The translations under genes and the position numbers were made by a program. Shown here in pieces: positions 10,327-19,653 of a DNA stretch of 64,000 bases. The stretch is taken from assembly GCF_021532315.1 (NCBI RefSeq), contig NZ_JAKGAO010000009.1, forward strand, positions 363,186 through 427,185. Reading direction: 5' to 3'. Source of the DNA: Paenibacillus tarimensis. Lineage in GTDB: Bacteria; Bacillota; Bacilli; Paenibacillales; Paenibacillaceae. Numbering within the stretch: position 1 is the first letter of the stretch; each line of letters starts with the position of its first letter. Under the pieces are notes generated by a model that worked only from the letters and a program-made list of their open reading frames with translations, ran no database searches and had not been told where the DNA came from.

Positions 10327-11469
10327 ATGGCAGAACCGTATACAACGGGAGGGCATACGGGGCGGGAGGATATGAGTCCGCCCAGTTCCAAAAGCCGGAT
10401 CACCATGTGGGTGGTGCTGACTCTGCTGGGGCTCATGCTGGCCGGAGCAGGAAGCATCGCCTTGTTTGTGTGGAATGGACTTCGTCCGGCTCCAGACGGT
10501 GAACCGGTCCAGTTCGAAATACCGAGCGGCTCTTCCCCGTTTAAGGTAGCGGAAATTTTGGAGAAACAGGGTATTATCCGCAATGCTTTTATCTTCAAGT
10601 ATTATCTGCGCTATGAAGGCGAGGGTTCCCGCTTTCAGGCCGGTACGTATGAAATGGCACCAGGCACATCGCTGCAGGCGGTTATCAAGCAGTTGAATAA
10701 TGGGGATACAGTTAAGCCGCCGACCTTTCGTTTTACGATTCCTGAAGGCTTCACGGTGCTGCAGATTGCAGACAAGCTTAGTGCTGAGGGACTGGTGGAT
10801 CGCGAGAAATTCCTGCGGCTGGCTGAGCAGCCAGAGCTGTTTGACCAGTCAGGTGCGATTAAGCATATACCCGTAAATAACGGACAGCTTCGTCATAAGC
10901 TCGAGGGATATTTATTCCCTGAGACCTATGAGCTGGTTAAGGAGAGCGGGGAGCAGGACATTTTGCAGCGTATGCTGCATGAGCTGGACCGCAAATTGGA
11001 CAACCTGCCCGATGATTGGCAGGAACAGCTGGATAAGCTTGGCATTTCATTCCATGATATGATGACCATTGCCTCGCTCATTGAACGAGAGGTAGTGGTT
11101 GATGAGGAACGCAAGCTGGTAGCAGGCGTGATCTACAACCGGATTGAGGACAATATGCGGCTGCAGATTGATGCGACCGTCCAATATATGCTGGATAAAC
11201 CGAAGGAAAGACTGTATGAGAAGGATTTGAAGGTGGAAAGTCCTTATAATACGTACCAGATTGACGGCATACCGCCTGGGCCGATTGCAAGTCCGAGTCT
11301 GGAATCCATTGAGGCGGCGCTTTATCCAGAGGATACGCCATATTATTATTATGTGACGAAGAAAGACGGGACTTATGCACATTTGTTCGCCGAGAGCTAT
11401 AATGAACACAGAAAGAACATTGAGATAAGCAAAAGGACAGCGAAGGAAGGAGCGGCAGACAATGGATAA
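10327..11469 (+). CDS. mltG: Endolytic murein transglycosylase MltG
   Basis: MltG cuts nascent glycan strands at the membrane and sets their length. The protein has a short cytoplasmic tail, one transmembrane helix (about residues 25-49, ITMWVVLTLLGLMLAGAG), a LysM-like subdomain (about 60-150) and the YceG catalytic domain with the conserved glutamate Glu253 in IASLIERE. It ends in a basic tail. I start at ATG 10327, 10 bases after GAGGAG; a GTG at 10315 overlaps that site. The 380 residues are normal for Firmicutes. The end overlaps the next gene by 8 bases. Confidence 0.94.
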   Translation: MAEPYTTGGHTGREDMSPPSSKSRITMWVVLTLLGLMLAGAGSIALFVWNGLRPAPDGEPVQFEIPSGSSPFKVAEILEKQGIIRNAFIFKYYLRYEGEGSRFQAGTYEMAPGTSLQAVIKQLNNGDTVKPPTFRFTIPEGFTVLQIADKLSAEGLVDREKFLRLAEQPELFDQSGAIKHIPVNNGQLRHKLEGYLFPETYELVKESGEQDILQRMLHELDRKLDNLPDDWQEQLDKLGISFHDMMTIASLIEREVVVDEERKLVAGVIYNRIEDNMRLQIDATVQYMLDKPKERLYEKDLKVESPYNTYQIDGIPPGPIASPSLESIEAALYPEDTPYYYYVTKKDGTYAHLFAESYNEHRKNIEISKRTAKEGAADNG

Positions 11470-12421
11470 TGGATACAGGCCGGAGCTGCTTGTCATGCCT
11501 TCCTCTCTGGAGGAAATGCGGCTGCTGGGCGCTGCCGGAGCTAATGCGTTCACGGTTGGCGAGGCCCGCTATGGCATGCGGCTTGCAGGTGAGTTCGATT
11601 TGAAAGCTGTGCAGCATGCGGCAGAATATACACGGGCAAATAATTTCAAGCTCTATGCAGCTGTCAACAATCTTATTGATAACGAAACACTGCCCGATCT
11701 TCCGGCTTATATTCGCGGATTAGCGGAAGCCGGTGTAGATGCGGTCATCTTCGGGGACCCGGCCGTTCTGATGACGGTTCGTTCCGAAGCGCCGCAGCTG
11801 GAGCTGCATTGGAATGCCGAAATGACCTCGACCAACTATGCCACAGCCAATTACTGGGGACGGCGCGGAGCGCACCGGGTTGTACTGGCCCGTGAACTGA
11901 ACATGGAACAGGTTATTGAGGTCAAGCAGCATACAGAGCTTCAGGTAGAGGTTCAGGTGCATGGGATGACGAACATCTATCATAGTAAGCGCAGTCTGCT
12001 TCACAGCTACCTGGACCACCAAGCCAAATCGGGTATCGAATCGGAATTGAAGGAAGAGCCGGGAAGCTTCGGTCAAACAGGAGGTCTGTTCCTGGTGGAA
12101 ACCGAGCGTCCGGAAGAACGTTATCCCATCTATGAGGACAGCAATGGTACGCATATCATGAGCTCGGACGATATCTGTATGCTGGAGAACCTGCATGAAT
12201 TGCTTGAGGCAGGCATTGATTCCTTTAAAATCGAAGGCATTCTAAAGACACCAGCCTATAATGAAACGGTCGTACGTGCTTACCGTTACGTTATCGATAA
12301 GTATTTAAAAGACCCGGCGGGCTATCAGTTCCAGGACGAATGGCTGGAGCCGATCCGGGAGATACAGGACCCCAAGCGAGAGCTGTCCTTCGGATTTTTC
12401 TATAAAGAGCAAGTGTATTAA
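11462..12421 (+). CDS. trhP1: U32-family protein TrhP1 (YrrN-like)
   Basis: A 319-residue member of peptidase family U32, matching YrrN of B. subtilis. YrrN and YrrO (TrhP1/TrhP2) are needed for prephenate-dependent 5-hydroxylation of wobble uridine in tRNA. The TIM-barrel-like body is clear, with the conserved end DSFKIEGILKTPAYNETVV. The four-cysteine cluster found in its partner is absent: the aligned segment reads GMTNIYHSKRSLLHSY. It therefore probably lacks a metal/Fe-S centre and serves as a non-catalytic partner. Its ATG overlaps the mltG stop, and GAAGGAG precedes it. Confidence 0.88.
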   Translation: MDNGYRPELLVMPSSLEEMRLLGAAGANAFTVGEARYGMRLAGEFDLKAVQHAAEYTRANNFKLYAAVNNLIDNETLPDLPAYIRGLAEAGVDAVIFGDPAVLMTVRSEAPQLELHWNAEMTSTNYATANYWGRRGAHRVVLARELNMEQVIEVKQHTELQVEVQVHGMTNIYHSKRSLLHSYLDHQAKSGIESELKEEPGSFGQTGGLFLVETERPEERYPIYEDSNGTHIMSSDDICMLENLHELLEAGIDSFKIEGILKTPAYNETVVRAYRYVIDKYLKDPAGYQFQDEWLEPIREIQDPKRELSFGFFYKEQVY

Positions 12422-12481
12422 TAATGGCGCTGCAGCATGCAGTCCCCATGAACCATAACATGCACAGGAGGTGTGGAGAAC

Positions 12482-13744
12482 ATGACAACCATGACTAAAC
12501 CCCGTTATACAGGCAAACGGCACCGCTTGGACAAGCCGGAGCTGCTGGCGCCTGCAGGCAGTCTGGAGAAGCTGAAATTCGCTGTGCATTACGGCGCTGA
12601 CGCTGTATATATCGGGGGACAAAAATACGGGCTCCGCTCCAACGCCGGCAACTTCAGCTTTGAGGAGATGAAGGAAGGCGTGGAATTTGCTAACCGGTAT
12701 GGCGCAAAGGTATTCGTAGCGACGAATATCTATGCCCATAACGAGGATATTGAAGGCCTTGAGCAGTATTTAAAGGAGCTTGAGAATGCGGGAATTGCAG
12801 CCATTATCGCGGCTGATCCGGCCATTATTGAGACCGCTCAGCGGGTAGCGCCAAAGCTGGAAGTTCATTTGAGCACTCAGCAGTCTACACTGAACTGGCA
12901 GGCTGTGAAGTTCTGGAAGGACGAGGGTCTGCCAAGGGTCGTGCTTGCCCGCGAAACCAGCGTGGAGGAAATTGCCGAAATTAAGGCCCATGTTGATATC
13001 GAGATAGAAGCATTTATCCACGGCGCGATGTGTTCCTCCTTCTCTGGAAGATGTGTGCTGTCTAATCATTTTACGGATCGCGATTCTAACCGCGGCGGAT
13101 GCTGTCAGTCCTGCCGGTGGAAGTATGATCTGTTTGTTGACGAAGATGCACCGGCTTTCCAAGAGCAGGATGACAAGTTTACGATGGGCTCGAAGGACCT
13201 CTGCATGATCGAACACCTTCCCGATCTTATTGAGGTTGGTATTGACAGCTTCAAGATTGAGGGCCGGATGAAGAGCCTGCACTATGTCGCTACTGTCGTT
13301 AACGTATACCGACAAGCGATTGACGCTTATTTTGCCGACCCGGAGGGCTATGAGCTCAAGCAGGAATGGCTGGATGAAATTCATAAGGCTGCCAACCGTC
13401 CGCTTAACACCGGGTTCTTCTTCGATACACCGGGCTCAGAGGATCATATTTATGAGCCGGAAGACAAGCCGGCACCCTATGATTTTGCCGGTGTGGTGAT
13501 GGCGTACGATGAGGTGAAAGGTGAGGCTTTAGTCCAGCAGAGGAACCACTTTAAGCCTGGCCAGGAGGTCGAGTTCGTTGGGCCGGAAGGCACCTTCTTT
13601 AAGCAAATCGTCGGCGCGATTACGGATGAAGAGGGCAACGAACTGGACGCTGCACGTCATCCGCTGCAGTTGATCCGGATGCGGGTAGAGCAGCCGGTTA
13701 AGGCGATGGATATGATGCGGAAGCGGACAGGGAAGAGCAAGTAA
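12482..13744 (+). CDS. trhP2: U32-family tRNA uridine hydroxylation protein TrhP2 (YrrO-like)
   Basis: The 420-residue catalytic-type U32 protein. It opens PELLAPAGSLEKLKFAVHYGADAVYIG and carries the cysteine cluster from about residue 184 (GAMCSSFSGRCVLSNH, then GGCCQSCRWKYDL) that is thought to hold an Fe-S cluster. A small beta-barrel domain (YDFAGVVMAYDEVKGEALV) forms the end. It acts with TrhP1 in forming 5-hydroxyuridine in tRNA. The start is ATG 12482, 9 bases after AGGAGG; the GTG at 12473 overlaps the ribosome site. A terminator follows. Confidence 0.92.
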   Translation: MTTMTKPRYTGKRHRLDKPELLAPAGSLEKLKFAVHYGADAVYIGGQKYGLRSNAGNFSFEEMKEGVEFANRYGAKVFVATNIYAHNEDIEGLEQYLKELENAGIAAIIAADPAIIETAQRVAPKLEVHLSTQQSTLNWQAVKFWKDEGLPRVVLARETSVEEIAEIKAHVDIEIEAFIHGAMCSSFSGRCVLSNHFTDRDSNRGGCCQSCRWKYDLFVDEDAPAFQEQDDKFTMGSKDLCMIEHLPDLIEVGIDSFKIEGRMKSLHYVATVVNVYRQAIDAYFADPEGYELKQEWLDEIHKAANRPLNTGFFFDTPGSEDHIYEPEDKPAPYDFAGVVMAYDEVKGEALVQQRNHFKPGQEVEFVGPEGTFFKQIVGAITDEEGNELDAARHPLQLIRMRVEQPVKAMDMMRKRTGKSK

Positions 13745-13772
13745 TCAAGGGATTTGTGCATAGAAGATGTGA

Positions 13773-13807
13773 AGAGATTTCTACTTTAGGTAGAAATCTC
13801 TTTTTTT
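13773..13807 (+). terminator. Rho-independent terminator after trhP2
   Basis: The perfect 12-bp stem AGAGATTTCTAC/GTAGAAATCTCT with a 5-nt loop is followed by seven T. Confidence 0.93.
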
Positions 13808-13819
13808 ATGCAAAAGATC

Positions 13820-13847
13820 TAACAATTCTACAAAATTCGACCGATAC
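13820..13847 (+). promoter_or_regulatory. Candidate SigD-type promoter of the chemoreceptor
   Basis: TAAC, 16 bases, ACCGATAC resembles the flagellar SigD consensus TAAA-N15-GCCGATAT with a few mismatches. It lies about 40 bases before the leader ORF. SigD control is the norm for Bacillales chemoreceptors, which makes the match more credible. Confidence 0.45.
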
Positions 13848-13888
13848 TAGAGATAGAGGTATAGGTATTTTAAGGAAAGGAATAAGGT

Positions 13889-13939
13889 ATGGAGACAGTC
13901 GATTATCAACATTCTACCCGGGTGGTGTCTAAGTTATGA
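13889..13939 (+). CDS. 16-residue leader ORF coupled to the chemoreceptor gene
   Basis: A short ORF (product [16 protein letters not shown]) begins 0-8 bases after purine-rich AAGGAAAGGAATAAGG, a far better ribosome site than the receptor itself has. Its TGA stop overlaps the receptor ATG as ATGA. The receptor start has only GGGTGGTG upstream. This is the classic layout for translational coupling or a leader peptide. Whether the peptide is made is unknown. Confidence 0.5.
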   Translation: METVDYQHSTRVVSKL

Positions 13940-16230
13940 AGTTCAAGGGGTTCAAGAAACAGGATAAGACAGGCTTGACCGATTCGCAGGGCAAACAGAG
14001 TAAACCGGAAAGACCGCAGAAGGGGAAAACCGGGAGTCAAAACGGAGGAAGCAGATTGGCCAGCTTGCTCCCGTCACCTGCCAAACGTCAGTTCCTGATG
14101 GACAAGTTGAAAACGCAGTCAATTGTTTTAGGGAAGCGTACAAGGAAGCTGTCCGCTTGGATGTGGGAGCAGACTAAAGCTCTTTTGTCGGCAGGGGTAT
14201 CCAAGTCAGTCGGAACAAAGCTCTTCTTGATCATTTTCTCCGGTATCCTTATTTGCGTGCTTACAGTAGGGCTTTTCTCGTACTCGCGGTCAAAAGCGAT
14301 TATTGAGAATAAGGTAGCGGGCATGAGCGAAGAAACCATCATACAGACAGCCGGTAAACTGGATCTCATGTTCCAAAACTATGAGTCTATGTCTATGCAG
14401 CTCGTTGTCGATACCGAATTTCAGAATGCAGCACGCGACCTGTTAGCGGAAGATGAAGACGATTTCACCCGCTTTTCGCTGATACAGGAACTGGATACAA
14501 AGTTTCAAGGCTTCTTGAACTCCAACGGCAAGATGCTGTTCGGCAGTGCACTGATTCCGCTCACAGACGGTCTCAGCATCATGAACGGGGGCGGCACTCA
14601 GCTTACAGACGTTGGTGTGATGCAGACAGATTGGTATGAAAAGGCGTTAGAAGCTAACGGCAAGACGTATTGGATTCCGACTCAGCCAAACGGGCTGAGC
14701 GGTAATAACAGTACACCGTCGATCGGATTGGCTCGTGTGATTAAATCCATGGCCAGTAGTGCGCCTTTGTATTTGCTTGTGATGGAAATTGATTATGACA
14801 TAATCGAGGCGCAGGTTGCAGACATATCCCTTGGCGAAGACAGCATGCTGAATATCATTGATGACAGCGGGAATGTAGTTCTTGGACCCAATGGTGAGGC
14901 ATTAGCCCAGCCATTCGATATGGACTTAAGCTCATATGCGGAGGAGTCCGGTGCACTCCGAACTGAACGGGGAGACGGTAAAACGGTGCTCGCCGTCTAC
15001 GATACTTTCAGCACGATGCCTTGGCGTGTTGTCGGATCCATACCGGTGGATTCCCTTGTGGAAGATGCCAAACAAATAAGGAATCTGACCTGGATTATCG
15101 CCGCAGCCGCGGTGTTGATAGCCATCGGAATCGGGTTCCTCGTGATCCGGATGATCGCAGTTCCGCTCAGCCAGCTTCGCAACCTGATGAATGAAGGCGA
15201 GAAGGGCAATCTGGCTGTCCGTTCGGATATCCGCAAGGAGGATGAAATTGGACAGCTGGCGCAAAGCTTTAACAAGATGATGGAGCAGATTACACTTCTG
15301 GTTGATCAGACGAATTCATCGGCTAAGGAAGTGCTGAGCACAGCAGGCGATCTGACGGATGCCTCCCGGAAAACAGCGGTAGCGGCGAAGGAAATTGCCG
15401 TTGCTACGGAGGAAATCGCCAACGGCGCTTCCAGCTTGGCGGTTGAAGCCGAGCGGGGAAGTGATATTACCGATAGCATGGCAAGCCGTATGCGAAAGGT
15501 AACCGATGCGAATACGGAGATGGGGGCCGCTGCTGCAGAAGTCGAGCGTGCCAGTGAGAAAGGTACCCAGTATATGGGTGAGCTGATCCAAAAGACGGGT
15601 ACAACCGAGGAAATGACACGCAGCATGGTGGAGAAGGTGGACAAGCTCAAGGACAGCACAAGCTCTATCCGTAAAATTCTTGATGTGCTGAATAATCTGA
15701 CGAAGCAGACCAACATTCTCTCGCTGAACGCCACAATCGAGGCAGCGCGGGCCGGAGCAGCAGGCCGCGGTTTTATGGTGGTGGCAGACGAGATCCGCAA
15801 GCTGGCTGACCAGTCGCGGCAATCTATTGATGTTGTCGGCCAGATAACGGAGACGATTCAAACAGAAATTGAGGACACAGTTTCCGTCCTTTCGGAGGCT
15901 TATCCGCTGTTCCAGGAGCAGATCCAGTCTGTAAAGGAAGCGAATGAGATCTTCTTGTCTGTTCAAAACCAGATGGGCGGCTTTGCAGGCCAGCTGCAGG
16001 CTGTTACAGCATCAATCACGGAGCTGAATGAAACACAATCTGTTCTGACAGAAGCAATGGGTAATGTCAGCGCGGTTGCCGAGCAATCGTCTGCAACCTC
16101 TGAGGAGGTGGCTTCCCTCAGTAACGAACAGCTTGGGATAAGCGAAAGGCTTGTTGAGCTGTCCAATAAGCTGGAGGAAGTGTCCAATAAGCTTCAAAGT
16201 TCGCTCTCACGGTTCCAGACCGGGGGTTAA
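13936..16230 (+). CDS. Methyl-accepting chemotaxis protein
   Basis: A 764-residue transmembrane chemoreceptor. A long basic, probably cytoplasmic N-terminal tail of about 95 residues (rich in Lys/Gln/Gly) precedes TM1 (about 96-115). A Cache-type extracellular sensing domain lies at about 120-380, TM2 at about 384-406, HAMP at about 407-460, then the signalling coiled coil with the tip [20 protein letters not shown] near residue 595. The ligand cannot be predicted. The 95-residue tail before TM1 is much longer than in typical receptors. It stands alone between trhP2 and pbpI, where B. subtilis has udk and greA. A candidate SigD promoter and a coupled leader ORF lie upstream. Confidence 0.95.
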   Translation: MKFKGFKKQDKTGLTDSQGKQSKPERPQKGKTGSQNGGSRLASLLPSPAKRQFLMDKLKTQSIVLGKRTRKLSAWMWEQTKALLSAGVSKSVGTKLFLIIFSGILICVLTVGLFSYSRSKAIIENKVAGMSEETIIQTAGKLDLMFQNYESMSMQLVVDTEFQNAARDLLAEDEDDFTRFSLIQELDTKFQGFLNSNGKMLFGSALIPLTDGLSIMNGGGTQLTDVGVMQTDWYEKALEANGKTYWIPTQPNGLSGNNSTPSIGLARVIKSMASSAPLYLLVMEIDYDIIEAQVADISLGEDSMLNIIDDSGNVVLGPNGEALAQPFDMDLSSYAEESGALRTERGDGKTVLAVYDTFSTMPWRVVGSIPVDSLVEDAKQIRNLTWIIAAAAVLIAIGIGFLVIRMIAVPLSQLRNLMNEGEKGNLAVRSDIRKEDEIGQLAQSFNKMMEQITLLVDQTNSSAKEVLSTAGDLTDASRKTAVAAKEIAVATEEIANGASSLAVEAERGSDITDSMASRMRKVTDANTEMGAAAAEVERASEKGTQYMGELIQKTGTTEEMTRSMVEKVDKLKDSTSSIRKILDVLNNLTKQTNILSLNATIEAARAGAAGRGFMVVADEIRKLADQSRQSIDVVGQITETIQTEIEDTVSVLSEAYPLFQEQIQSVKEANEIFLSVQNQMGGFAGQLQAVTASITELNETQSVLTEAMGNVSAVAEQSSATSEEVASLSNEQLGISERLVELSNKLEEVSNKLQSSLSRFQTGG

Positions 16231-16259
16231 AGAGGCAAGTTAACAAGGGCATATATTGG

Positions 16260-16308
16260 CAGGCTGTCTTTCATGGAGTGAATAAACCCATGGAAGACAG
16301 CCTGTTTT
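16260..16308 (+). terminator. Rho-independent terminator after the chemoreceptor
   Basis: A 17-bp stem (CAGGCTGTCTTTCATGG with CCATGGAAGACAGCCTG, near perfect) with an 11-nt loop is followed by TTTTCTT. Confidence 0.9.
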
Positions 16309-16389
16309 CTTGTCTGTCATGGATGGATTTTCTGCCGGATGGTGAAACTGGTAACGAACGTTCCATTTTTTATATAGGGAGGTATTAGC

Positions 16390-18243
16390 TTGAACGGTGA
16401 CAGGAATCAAGGCTTTACAAAGGCGGGCCGGGCCCGGCGGATAGGTTTGCTGACCGTTCTGATTAGCTTGGTCTATCTACTCTACATTGCTAGGCTTGCT
16501 GTTATCCAGAGCGGGCTATGGCCTGCTTATGGTTCGGTTCTTACGGAGCATGCTGTCAGGCAGCGGCAGGAAGGAATCGTTCTAGATTCCGGCCGGGGCC
16601 GGATTACAGACAGGAATGGTACGGTGCTGGCGGGCCAACAGATTTATGCGCTGGCTGCATTTCCTGATGGGTCTGACAGGGAAATTGACGGAGGTGCTTC
16701 ATCCAAGCTGGCTAAGCTTGCCGAGCTGCTGCATACCGATATAGGAACACTATCAGGCTGGCTTGCTGCAATCAAGGAGCCGGAGCTGTGGCATAAGCCG
16801 GGAATGCGGACCCCGGCAGCGCTATCTGAAGAGCTCGTTAAAGATATAAAGGCATTAAATGTTAAGGGAATACTTGTTGTTCCCTATTCTATCCGCTATG
16901 ACGAATCACGGCCAGGCATCCACGCCATTGGATACATAAGCCAGAATCCTGAACAGATTGCAGAGCTGTATGCTTCTGAGCTGGCCTCAGGGAAGATTAA
17001 GCTGTCCGACCGGGTTGGCGGGGAAGGGCTGGAACGTTCACTGGACAAGCTCCTGAGAGGCATAGGGCCGACTGTTCTATACCGTTCCCAGATTCATGAG
17101 CCTGCTGGATCCGCGAGCAGGGAGATACGCTTGAAGCAGCCGGATAATCCCTTCTATCCGCTTGAGGTTACCACAACACTTGATCTTGAGCTGCAGCAGC
17201 TGATTGAAGAGTACGCGGAACGAGCAGGGCTTAAGGAGGGCGCAGTTGTTGTCCTGGAAGCTGACAGCGCCGATATTGCGGCTATCGTGTCAAAGCCAGA
17301 ATTCAATCCTTATCACATTATGGAAGGCGGCAGGGAGACGGTTAACCATGCCTTGCAGCCAGTGGCGCCTGGATCGGTATTCAAGCTTGTAACCGCAGCA
17401 GCTGCGCTGGAGTCTGGTGTGATAGAACCTAAGGAGACATTCCGCTGTAACGGCGAATATGGCCGGTACGGATTATCCTGCTGGCTGCCTGGAGGGCATG
17501 GGGAACTAACTCTGACCGAGGCGCTTGCCCAGTCCTGCAATGTTGCTTTCGCTGCTCTGTCAGAGCGGTTAAGCGCAGGGAAGCTGTCTGCTGCCGCCCG
17601 GCAGCTCGGGCTAGGGCGGCGGATTGGCTGGTACTCGGAGAAAGGGAATGGTGTGCTGAAGGGTCCGCTGCGCCCGCTTGCGGAAGAGGCGGAGGGACGT
17701 ATCTTTGCTTCAGAAGCAGAGACTTCTGCAGACAGCGGCATTGTAGCCCAGACTGCCATCGGCCAGAGGGATGCCGCTGTTACACCATTACAGGCCGCCA
17801 ATCTTGTAGTCAGCCTTCTGCAGGGCGGCAGGGTGCTGGCGCCAAGGCTTGTCAAGGAGATCCGTTATGCCAACGGGCAAACGATGATGAGCTTTCCGCT
17901 ACAAGATTCCCCCTCTCCGGCAGGCCGGATTAGTGCTTCTACCGCCTCCACTCTCCTGAAGGGAATGGAAGCTGTCATGGACCATGGAACAGGAAGGACG
18001 ATCGGGCAGGCCGGAAGCTGGCGATTGGCCGGCAAATCCGGTACGGCTCAGGCCTATTTGAACGGTAAAGAGGTTAATCACCAGTGGTTTGCGGGATACG
18101 GGCCAATCCATAGTCCGCGTTATGCGATAGCGGTACTGGCGAAGAGTCGCCCTAAGAACAGTGCTAATCAGGCAGCGCAAATCTTCCATGGTGTTATGAA
18201 GGTGATTGCCGACCAAGAGAAGAAGCTGCCCCGACGCTCTTAA
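16390..18243 (+). CDS. pbpI: Class B penicillin-binding protein (PbpI-like transpeptidase)
   Basis: A membrane-anchored DD-transpeptidase that cross-links peptidoglycan. An N-terminal helix (IGLLTVLISLVYLLYIARLA) is followed by a PBP dimerisation domain (about 60-240) and a transpeptidase domain with all three motifs: SVFK with nucleophile Ser329, SCN at 382-384, and KSGTA from Lys549. No PASTA domain is present, so it is not a PBP2x or SpoVD type. The TTG start at 16390 follows AGGGAGG. In B. subtilis the YrrO gene is followed by udk, greA and yrrR (pbpI), so position supports PbpI; a forespore-linked role is known there. Confidence 0.88.
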   Translation: MNGDRNQGFTKAGRARRIGLLTVLISLVYLLYIARLAVIQSGLWPAYGSVLTEHAVRQRQEGIVLDSGRGRITDRNGTVLAGQQIYALAAFPDGSDREIDGGASSKLAKLAELLHTDIGTLSGWLAAIKEPELWHKPGMRTPAALSEELVKDIKALNVKGILVVPYSIRYDESRPGIHAIGYISQNPEQIAELYASELASGKIKLSDRVGGEGLERSLDKLLRGIGPTVLYRSQIHEPAGSASREIRLKQPDNPFYPLEVTTTLDLELQQLIEEYAERAGLKEGAVVVLEADSADIAAIVSKPEFNPYHIMEGGRETVNHALQPVAPGSVFKLVTAAAALESGVIEPKETFRCNGEYGRYGLSCWLPGGHGELTLTEALAQSCNVAFAALSERLSAGKLSAAARQLGLGRRIGWYSEKGNGVLKGPLRPLAEEAEGRIFASEAETSADSGIVAQTAIGQRDAAVTPLQAANLVVSLLQGGRVLAPRLVKEIRYANGQTMMSFPLQDSPSPAGRISASTASTLLKGMEAVMDHGTGRTIGQAGSWRLAGKSGTAQAYLNGKEVNHQWFAGYGPIHSPRYAIAVLAKSRPKNSANQAAQIFHGVMKVIADQEKKLPRRS

Positions 18244-18263
18244 GAGCAGGGCAGCTTCTTTAA
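18221..18263 (+). terminator. Terminator overlapping the pbpI 3' end
   Basis: An 11-bp stem AGAAGCTGCCC/GGGCAGCTTCT starts inside the last pbpI codons and is followed by TTTAATT. It lies between convergent genes. Confidence 0.75.
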
Positions 18264-18273
18264 TTATGGCAGC

Positions 18274-19446
18274 TTAGTCAGCTGTGGGCGGACTGCTGGG
18301 CGGTACGAGGGGTTGACCGGGCATGCCTGGCCTCTCATTCGGCGGGCCGGCAGGGTCGTCATATTCGTCCTTTGGTGCCCGGATCCATCGCTTAAAATAT
18401 CCCTGATCGTACAATGCCTTGATCAGTATAACGAGAATCGGGGAGATGATGACGCCGCCTACACCAAACAGTGAGAGCGAGATAATCATAAAGACCAGCA
18501 TGGTATAAGCGGACACGCCAAGTGTATCACCGGTTATCTTGGGCTCCAGAATCTGCCGGGTCAGGATCACGATTAGCAGAATAGCGGAGAGCCAGATTGC
18601 AAGAGCTGTATTCCCGACAATGAACAAGTAGATGATCCATGGAATGAACACTGTGGATACGCCGAGCAGCGGCAGCACGTCGGCAATAGCGGACAAGGCG
18701 GCAATCATGAACGCATTGTTGACGCCGAGCAGCAGCAGAGCTGCAAGTATGACGACGAAGGTGATCGATATCAGGATAGCCTGCGCCTTCAGGTACCCGC
18801 CGATTCCTGCGAGTACATTATCCTTCAGGAAGAAGAACGCCTTCTTGAAGGTATTGGGTGTCTTTAGCTTGGCGGCGCGCTTCCAGCTCTCGATTTCGAC
18901 ACTAAGAAAATAAGCAAGCACAATTCCGATGACGAAGTTAAAGACGAAGGAAGACAGGGAGGACAGAAATCCAACCAGTGAGCTCAGCGCTTCCACGGCT
19001 ACCCGTTGTCCCCAGGCGGTCACGGTACCGATAATCTGCTGTGACTTGTTTACAAGATCCATATCAGCCGGAAGGGCGCCGATCTGATCCTGAGCCCATG
19101 CAATCAGGTTCGTCGCCTGAACGGTCAGCAGCTTTTGATATTCAGGGAGCTTATGGATCAGCTGCGTGATTTCATTGGTGAGCAGTATACCAGCCCCGAT
19201 AAAGGCGCTGAGGATAACCATACTGAAGAACAGGATAGATATAGCAGAAGCCAGTGATTTTTTGATCCCGATCCGGCTCAGCCACCTAGCAAGCGGCTCA
19301 ATGCAGAGGAAGATCACAAATGACATGAATACAGGTGTTGCGATCCGGTACAGAAAACTGAAGGCATACATAATGAGCCAGACTGTTAAAGCAATTAGCG
19401 CAATATCAAATGCGGTACGCCAGTATTTCTGGTAGAACGTGATCAT
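18274..19446 (-). CDS. AI-2E family membrane transporter with Pro-rich tail
   Basis: A 390-residue polytopic membrane protein of the AI-2E/UPF0118 family. It has N-terminal helix pairs, a long extracytoplasmic helical segment (about 85-165), and the family motif ALSAIADVLPLLGVSTVFIPW, followed by LEPKITGDTLGVSAYTMLVFMI. A cytoplasmic Pro/Gly-rich tail of about 35 residues ends it (DDPAGPPNERPGMPGQPLVP). It is a distant paralogue of the gene at 4782. It resembles the YtvI/YueF branch, some of which are sporulation-linked; substrate and role are unknown. GGAGAACC precedes the ATG at 19446. It is convergent with pbpI. Confidence 0.82.
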   Translation of the reverse strand: MITFYQKYWRTAFDIALIALTVWLIMYAFSFLYRIATPVFMSFVIFLCIEPLARWLSRIGIKKSLASAISILFFSMVILSAFIGAGILLTNEITQLIHKLPEYQKLLTVQATNLIAWAQDQIGALPADMDLVNKSQQIIGTVTAWGQRVAVEALSSLVGFLSSLSSFVFNFVIGIVLAYFLSVEIESWKRAAKLKTPNTFKKAFFFLKDNVLAGIGGYLKAQAILISITFVVILAALLLLGVNNAFMIAALSAIADVLPLLGVSTVFIPWIIYLFIVGNTALAIWLSAILLIVILTRQILEPKITGDTLGVSAYTMLVFMIISLSLFGVGGVIISPILVILIKALYDQGYFKRWIRAPKDEYDDPAGPPNERPGMPGQPLVPPSSPPTAD

Positions 19447-19653
19447 TGAGGTTCTCCTTTGGACATGGTTATATTTGGTGATCTAAACGTATACACTTCG
19501 TTATATGTAAGGTTACCCGCTAATTTTGATTGTACTATAGAATTAAAAATATGCCTATTTCTTAATGCATTATGATACAATAGTTTAAGTTGGGCATCTA
19601 GCGGAGACGCTCAGAGGAGAGCGTACATAACGAGATAGCGGGGAAGCGACAAT

